This document shows positions 60,607-64,000 of a DNA stretch of 64,000 bases, piece after piece. The DNA lies in NCBI GenBank assembly GCA_031407985.1, contig JANOJB010000092.1, positions 1 through 64,000 on the forward strand. Direction: 5' to 3'. The notes under the pieces were generated by a model. The model was not told the origin of the DNA. It did no database searches and was given only the letters and a program-made list of their open reading frames with translations. The position numbers and the translations under genes were made by a program. This stretch comes from FEN-1088 sp031407985 (GTDB lineage: Bacteria; Myxococcota_A; Polyangia; Fen-1088). Each line of letters begins with the position of its first letter. Position 1 is the first letter of the stretch.

Positions 60607-61580
60607 CCACCGCGACTGGCAAAGCTACGGTTGGAATCTCGCTCGGAGATCCGGCGGGAATAGGTCCCGAGATAGTGGTGCGGGCGGTGGCGGCGCGTCC
60701 GGATTTGTCGTTGCGCGTCTACGGCGAAGCACATGTTCTTGACGCCGCCGCCCGGCGGATGAACCTGCCAACGGTGGCGAGGGCGCGCGTGGTCGCGATC
60801 GATGTCTCGGGCCCGGCCGACATCACGCCCGGGCAACCCAACTTGGCATCGGCGCGGGCGCAATTCGCATACCTGGAAGCGGCGACTGATGCGGCACTAC
60901 GCGGCGACATCGCCGCGCTTTGTACGGCGCCCATATCCAAGGATTGGATCGCGCGCGCCGGATTCGGATTCCCCGGGCACACCGAGTACCTGGCCGACCG
61001 CGCGCGGACGGCCGATTTCGCGATGATGTTGGCGGGGCCGCGCCTACGCGTGGTCCTGGCGACCAGGCACATGGCGCTGCGAGATGTTGCTCGCGTGCTT
61101 GCACCTGAAGACATCACGCGTGCGGCGGTGCTGGCGGCCCGCGCGTTGGTGGCCGATTTCGGCATTGGGCGCGCCCGTGTGGCGGTAGCGGGGTTGAATC
61201 CGCACGCGGGAGAATCCGGGCGTTTTGGCGACGAGGAGGCACGTTTGGTTTCTCCGGCGGTACGTGCGGCGCAGGCCCGCCTCGAGGTCGAACGCATTCC
61301 GGCCGTTGTGACCGGTCCGCACCCACCCGACGCGGTGTTTCGGCAGGCGGCCATCGGTATGTTCGACGCGGTCGTTGCGCTGTATCACGATCAGGGGCTC
61401 ATACCCTTGAAACTGCTGCATTTCGACGATGGCGTGAATATCACCTTGGGATTGCCGTTCCCGCGCACGTCCCCAGACCACGGCACCGCCTACTCGATCG
61501 CGGGAACCGGCCGCGCCAACGCGGGCAGCTTCCTGGTCGCGCTGGATTTGGCCGCTCGCCTGGCGACGCGCCACAGGTGA
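60591..61580 (+). CDS. pdxA: 4-hydroxythreonine-4-phosphate dehydrogenase
   Basis: A 329-residue PLP-biosynthesis enzyme that oxidises 4-phosphohydroxy-L-threonine. Blocks: SLGDPAGIGPEIVVRA, CTAPISKDWIARAGF, GHTEYLADR (metal His), VAVAGLNPHAGESGRFG, YHDQGLIPLK and GLPFPRTSPDHGTAYSIAG. An alternative start is the ATG at 60597. Directly after the stop, the same frame continues through an acidic minisatellite for 113 codons. Confidence 0.94.
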   Translation: MRMSAPTATGKATVGISLGDPAGIGPEIVVRAVAARPDLSLRVYGEAHVLDAAARRMNLPTVARARVVAIDVSGPADITPGQPNLASARAQFAYLEAATDAALRGDIAALCTAPISKDWIARAGFGFPGHTEYLADRARTADFAMMLAGPRLRVVLATRHMALRDVARVLAPEDITRAAVLAARALVADFGIGRARVAVAGLNPHAGESGRFGDEEARLVSPAVRAAQARLEVERIPAVVTGPHPPDAVFRQAAIGMFDAVVALYHDQGLIPLKLLHFDDGVNITLGLPFPRTSPDHGTAYSIAGTGRANAGSFLVALDLAARLATRHR

Positions 61581-61922
61581 TCCGAAGACGTAGCCGAGGG
61601 CGCAGCCGATGACGCACCCGAGGGCGCAGCCGAAGACGCACCCGAGGGCGCAGCCGAGGGCGCAGCCGAAGACGCAGCCGAAGACGTAGCCGAAGACGCA
61701 GCCGAAGACGCAGCCGAAGACGCAGCCGAAGACGCGGCCGAAGACGTAGCCGATGGCGCAGCCGAAGACGCAACCGAAGACGCAACCGAAGACGCACGCG
61801 AAGACGCACGCGAAGACGCACGCGAAGACGCAGCGGATGACGCACCGGGTGGCCCGGCCCGCCAGCCAGCGCTGAATCCAGCTCCGCTTCCACCTGTGTA
61901 CCGGGGAGGACACGCGCTGTGA
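61581..61922 (+). repeat. 12-bp minisatellite, in frame after the pdxA stop
   Basis: About 22 imperfect copies of a GAAGACGCAGCC unit run to about 61845, then non-repetitive sequence to a TGA at 61920-61922. In the pdxA frame the whole stretch is open and reads as acidic AEDA repeats. On the minus strand all three frames are open through the repeat (Leu-Arg, Ala-Ser, Gly-Cys-Val-Phe), so long minus-strand frames here are artefacts. Confidence 0.9.
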
Positions 61923-61968
61923 TAGGTTCCTGCGGCGGACTGTCCGCGCCCTGCGTGTTGCTGTCTAT

Positions 61969-64000
61969 ATGAAGGCTTCGACCCCCAACCGGCCGCGCGC
62001 CGAGCCGGCCGTGCGCGCCACGAACAGCATCATCGTCAAGGGTGCGCGCGAGCACAATCTCAAGAACATCGATGTCGAGATCCCGCGCGACAAACTGGTG
62101 GTGGTCACCGGCCTGTCGGGCTCGGGAAAATCCTCGCTGGCGTTCGATACGATCTACGCCGAGGGACAGCGACGCTACGTCGAGTCGTTGTCGGCCTACG
62201 CGCGCCAGTTTCTGGACCAGATGCGCAAGCCCGACATCGATTCCATCGAGGGCTTGTCGCCAGCCATTTCGATTGAACAACAATCGGGATCGCGCAACCC
62301 ACGTTCGACGGTCGGGACGATCACGGAAATCTACGACTACCTGCGGCTTTTGTGGGCGCGCGTGGGCCAGGTTCACTGCTGGAGCTGTGGTCAACCGATC
62401 ACCTCGCAGACGATTCAGCAGATGGTTGATCAGGTGCTTGCGTTGCCAGAGGGCGCGCGGTTTTCCGTTCTGGCGCCCATCGTTCGCGACCGCAAGGGGG
62501 AATTCGCGAACGAACTGCTCAAACTTCGGCACGACGGCTTTGTCCGCGCGAATGTTGACGGTGATCTGATCGAACTGGCTGAACCACCCAAGCTGGACAA
62601 GAACAAGAAACACACAATCGAGGTTTTCATTGATCGGTTGGTTCGCAAAGACGGAATTCAGCAGCGCCTGACCGATTCGATCGAGCTTGCCGCCAAGCTG
62701 GCGGGCGGTGTTGTCAAGATTTCACCGCTGGAAGGCGAGGACCTGACGTTTTCGGAGAAATTCGCCTGCACCGCGTGCGGCATCAGTTACCCCGACGTCG
62801 AACCACGCCTGTTTTCGTTCAACAACCCGGCCGGTGCCTGTCCGTCCTGCGACGGAATCGGCGCCAAGATGTTTTTCGATCCCGAGCTGATCGTTCCGAA
62901 CGAGGATTTGTCGCTGAAGGAAGGCGCCATCGAGCCTTGGGAAAGGCGAAACAGCGCGTTCTTTCAACAACTGCTGGAATCGGTCGCGGCGCATTTCGAG
63001 ATCGATCTGTACATGCCGTGGAGCAAGCTTCCCGAGCCCACGCGCCGGCTGGTTTTGCATGGCTCGGTCGGCCAGGAGGTGGATTTTTCGTTCGAGAAGA
63101 ACGGCCGCAAACACACCTATAAGAAGGAATTCGAGGGTGTGCTGGCGAATCTGCAGCGGCGCTTCGACGAGTACGAGCGGCGGCGGCGCGAGCAGGGACG
63201 AACGTCGGATCAGGATTTCGAGGCGATCTACGACGAGTTTCACCGGTACATGGCGCAGACCCTGTGCGAGGAATGTGGCGGGACGCGGTTGCGCAAGGAA
63301 GCACGCAACGTGCGGGTCGGCGACAAGAACATCGTCGAGATGACGGCGCTGACTGTTCGCGACGCCCACGGGTTCTTGGCGGGGTTGGCCCTGTCGGCGC
63401 GACAGAAGGAAGTCGCCGGCCGCATCCTGCGCGAGGTTGGTGATCGCCTGTCGTTCCTGATCAATGTCGGCGTCGACTACCTGTCGCTGGACCGGACCGC
63501 GGCGACACTGTCGGGGGGCGAATCGCAGCGCATCCGGCTGGCGACCCAGATTGGAAGTTCCCTGGTCGGCGTGCTGTACATTCTGGACGAGCCGTCGATC
63601 GGCTTGCACCAGCGTGACAATGAACGCTTGCTGGGAACGCTGATGCGTCTGCGGGATCTCGGCAACACGGTCTTGGTCGTCGAACATGACGAGGACACCA
63701 TCCGCGCGGCCGATCACGTGATCGACATGGGACCGAAGGCGGGCGTCCACGGAGGGCGCGTGGTGGCCGCGGGCAAACCGTCCGAGATCGAGGCAAACCC
63801 CCATTCGCTGACGGGGGCGTACCTGTCGGGACGGAAATCCATCGAAGTCCCCAAACACCGGCGGTCGGCGGCCGGCCGCAATCTGACCTTGCGCAAGGCG
63901 AGCGGGCACAATCTGCGCGATGTGACCGTGTCATTTCCGTTGGGGCTCTTGACCTGCGTGACGGGTGTGTCGGGATCGGGAAAATCGACGTTGGTCATCG
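61969..64000 (+). CDS. uvrA: excinuclease ABC subunit A, 3' end outside window
   Basis: The frame from ATG 61969 runs open past the right edge (677 codons seen of about 950). Visible parts: Walker A TGLSGSGKSSLAFDTIYAEG, zinc-finger cysteines (CWSCGQ; CTACG; CPSCDG; CEECGG), the first signature LSGGESQRIRLATQIGSSL, Walker B LYILDEPSIGLHQRD, and the second Walker A TGVSGSGKST at the edge. It detects bulky DNA damage with UvrB. Residues 1-20 are a short Pro/Ala-rich extension. It follows the minisatellite by 46 bp. Confidence 0.96.
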   Translation, partial: MKASTPNRPRAEPAVRATNSIIVKGAREHNLKNIDVEIPRDKLVVVTGLSGSGKSSLAFDTIYAEGQRRYVESLSAYARQFLDQMRKPDIDSIEGLSPAISIEQQSGSRNPRSTVGTITEIYDYLRLLWARVGQVHCWSCGQPITSQTIQQMVDQVLALPEGARFSVLAPIVRDRKGEFANELLKLRHDGFVRANVDGDLIELAEPPKLDKNKKHTIEVFIDRLVRKDGIQQRLTDSIELAAKLAGGVVKISPLEGEDLTFSEKFACTACGISYPDVEPRLFSFNNPAGACPSCDGIGAKMFFDPELIVPNEDLSLKEGAIEPWERRNSAFFQQLLESVAAHFEIDLYMPWSKLPEPTRRLVLHGSVGQEVDFSFEKNGRKHTYKKEFEGVLANLQRRFDEYERRRREQGRTSDQDFEAIYDEFHRYMAQTLCEECGGTRLRKEARNVRVGDKNIVEMTALTVRDAHGFLAGLALSARQKEVAGRILREVGDRLSFLINVGVDYLSLDRTAATLSGGESQRIRLATQIGSSLVGVLYILDEPSIGLHQRDNERLLGTLMRLRDLGNTVLVVEHDEDTIRAADHVIDMGPKAGVHGGRVVAAGKPSEIEANPHSLTGAYLSGRKSIEVPKHRRSAAGRNLTLRKASGHNLRDVTVSFPLGLLTCVTGVSGSGKSTLVI

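Noticed and set aside
61441..62613. Long minus-strand open frame with Leu-Arg repeats (and another with Cys-Val-Phe-Gly repeats) across the minisatellite and uvrA start.
   Set aside because: They arise because a 12-bp repeat without stops is open in every minus-strand frame; the flanking parts are antisense to clear pdxA and uvrA coding sequence.
1..64000. CRISPR arrays, tRNA/rRNA genes, insertion sequences, prophage.
   Set aside because: No regularly spaced repeats with unique spacers, no tRNA-like cloverleaf or T-loop signature, no transposase or integrase and no phage structural proteins were recognised by eye; a covariance-model search could still find a tRNA.

Overview
The window is GC-rich, gene-dense bacterial chromosomal DNA. 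It most likely comes from a Myxococcota (Polyangia-type deltaproteobacterial) genome. The evidence is several lipoproteins with long Thr/Gly/Ser linkers (TGGS/GTGG repeats) and Cys-rich domains, a eukaryote-like Ser/Thr kinase with a Pro/Gln-rich tail, a bacterial-enhancer-binding regulator, many GTG/TTG starts and tight 1-8 bp gene overlaps. I recognised no rRNA, tRNA, insertion sequence, prophage or CRISPR array.

Layout. 1-9 kb: secreted and accessory genes (partial GH45-type endoglucanase, M15 peptidase, 2OG-Fe(II) oxygenase, VOC protein, Cys-rich lipoproteins, YpfJ-type metallopeptidase), then a decayed patch with a PIN toxin and a broken copy of part of the metallopeptidase gene. 8-14.5 kb: an SDR/TetR divergent pair with overlapping promoters and operators, a GDSL lipoprotein, YCII, aldo/keto reductase and NUDIX genes, and a VapBC pair. 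14.6-25.7 kb: a 1103-residue class A PBP, an HTH plus nucleotidyltransferase pair, an MBL hydrolase, a beta-propeller protein, a second VapBC, a flippase-like membrane protein and BipA. 26-32.4 kb: PadR/CPBP, a small FliG-like/FliH/FliI (SctL/SctN) module, HIT, a pyrophosphatase remnant and a DUF4143 ATPase. 32.6-33.6 kb: a DUF1450-like protein and a third VapBC. 33.7-43.8 kb: housekeeping metabolism (proBA, siroheme synthesis, uppP, birA, nadC, HAD-IB, rsmD, coaD, aspartate aminotransferase). 43.9-57.3 kb: GT-rich lipoprotein, sigma-54 activator, TPR protein, cysD/cysNC, a UvrD/PcrA helicase, GST, Ser/Thr kinase and a DksA-type protein. 57.4-64 kb: clpX, an OmpR-type regulator with a degenerate receiver, a DUF3108 protein, pdxA, a 12-bp minisatellite and the start of uvrA.

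How genes work together: cysD/cysNC (sulfate activation) and the siroheme genes (precorrin-2 dehydrogenase plus SUMT) together suggest assimilatory sulfate reduction, although no reductase is in view. proB-proA form a translationally coupled proline operon. uppP and the PBP serve the cell wall. Four PIN-domain toxins plus an HTH/nucleotidyltransferase pair make this a toxin-antitoxin-rich segment.

Most unusual points: a beta-clamp-like QLALF motif at the extreme N-terminus of the UvrD/PcrA helicase; a kinase-like CysNC C-terminus that has lost its P-loop Ser/Thr; an acidic 12-bp minisatellite reading in frame directly after the pdxA stop; a VapC that keeps its first catalytic Asp only if it starts at CTG; a GH45-like enzyme with its DCC catalytic motif at the C-terminus; and a recurring promoter pattern (-10-like hexamer 6-7 nt before the start codon) suggesting leaderless mRNAs.
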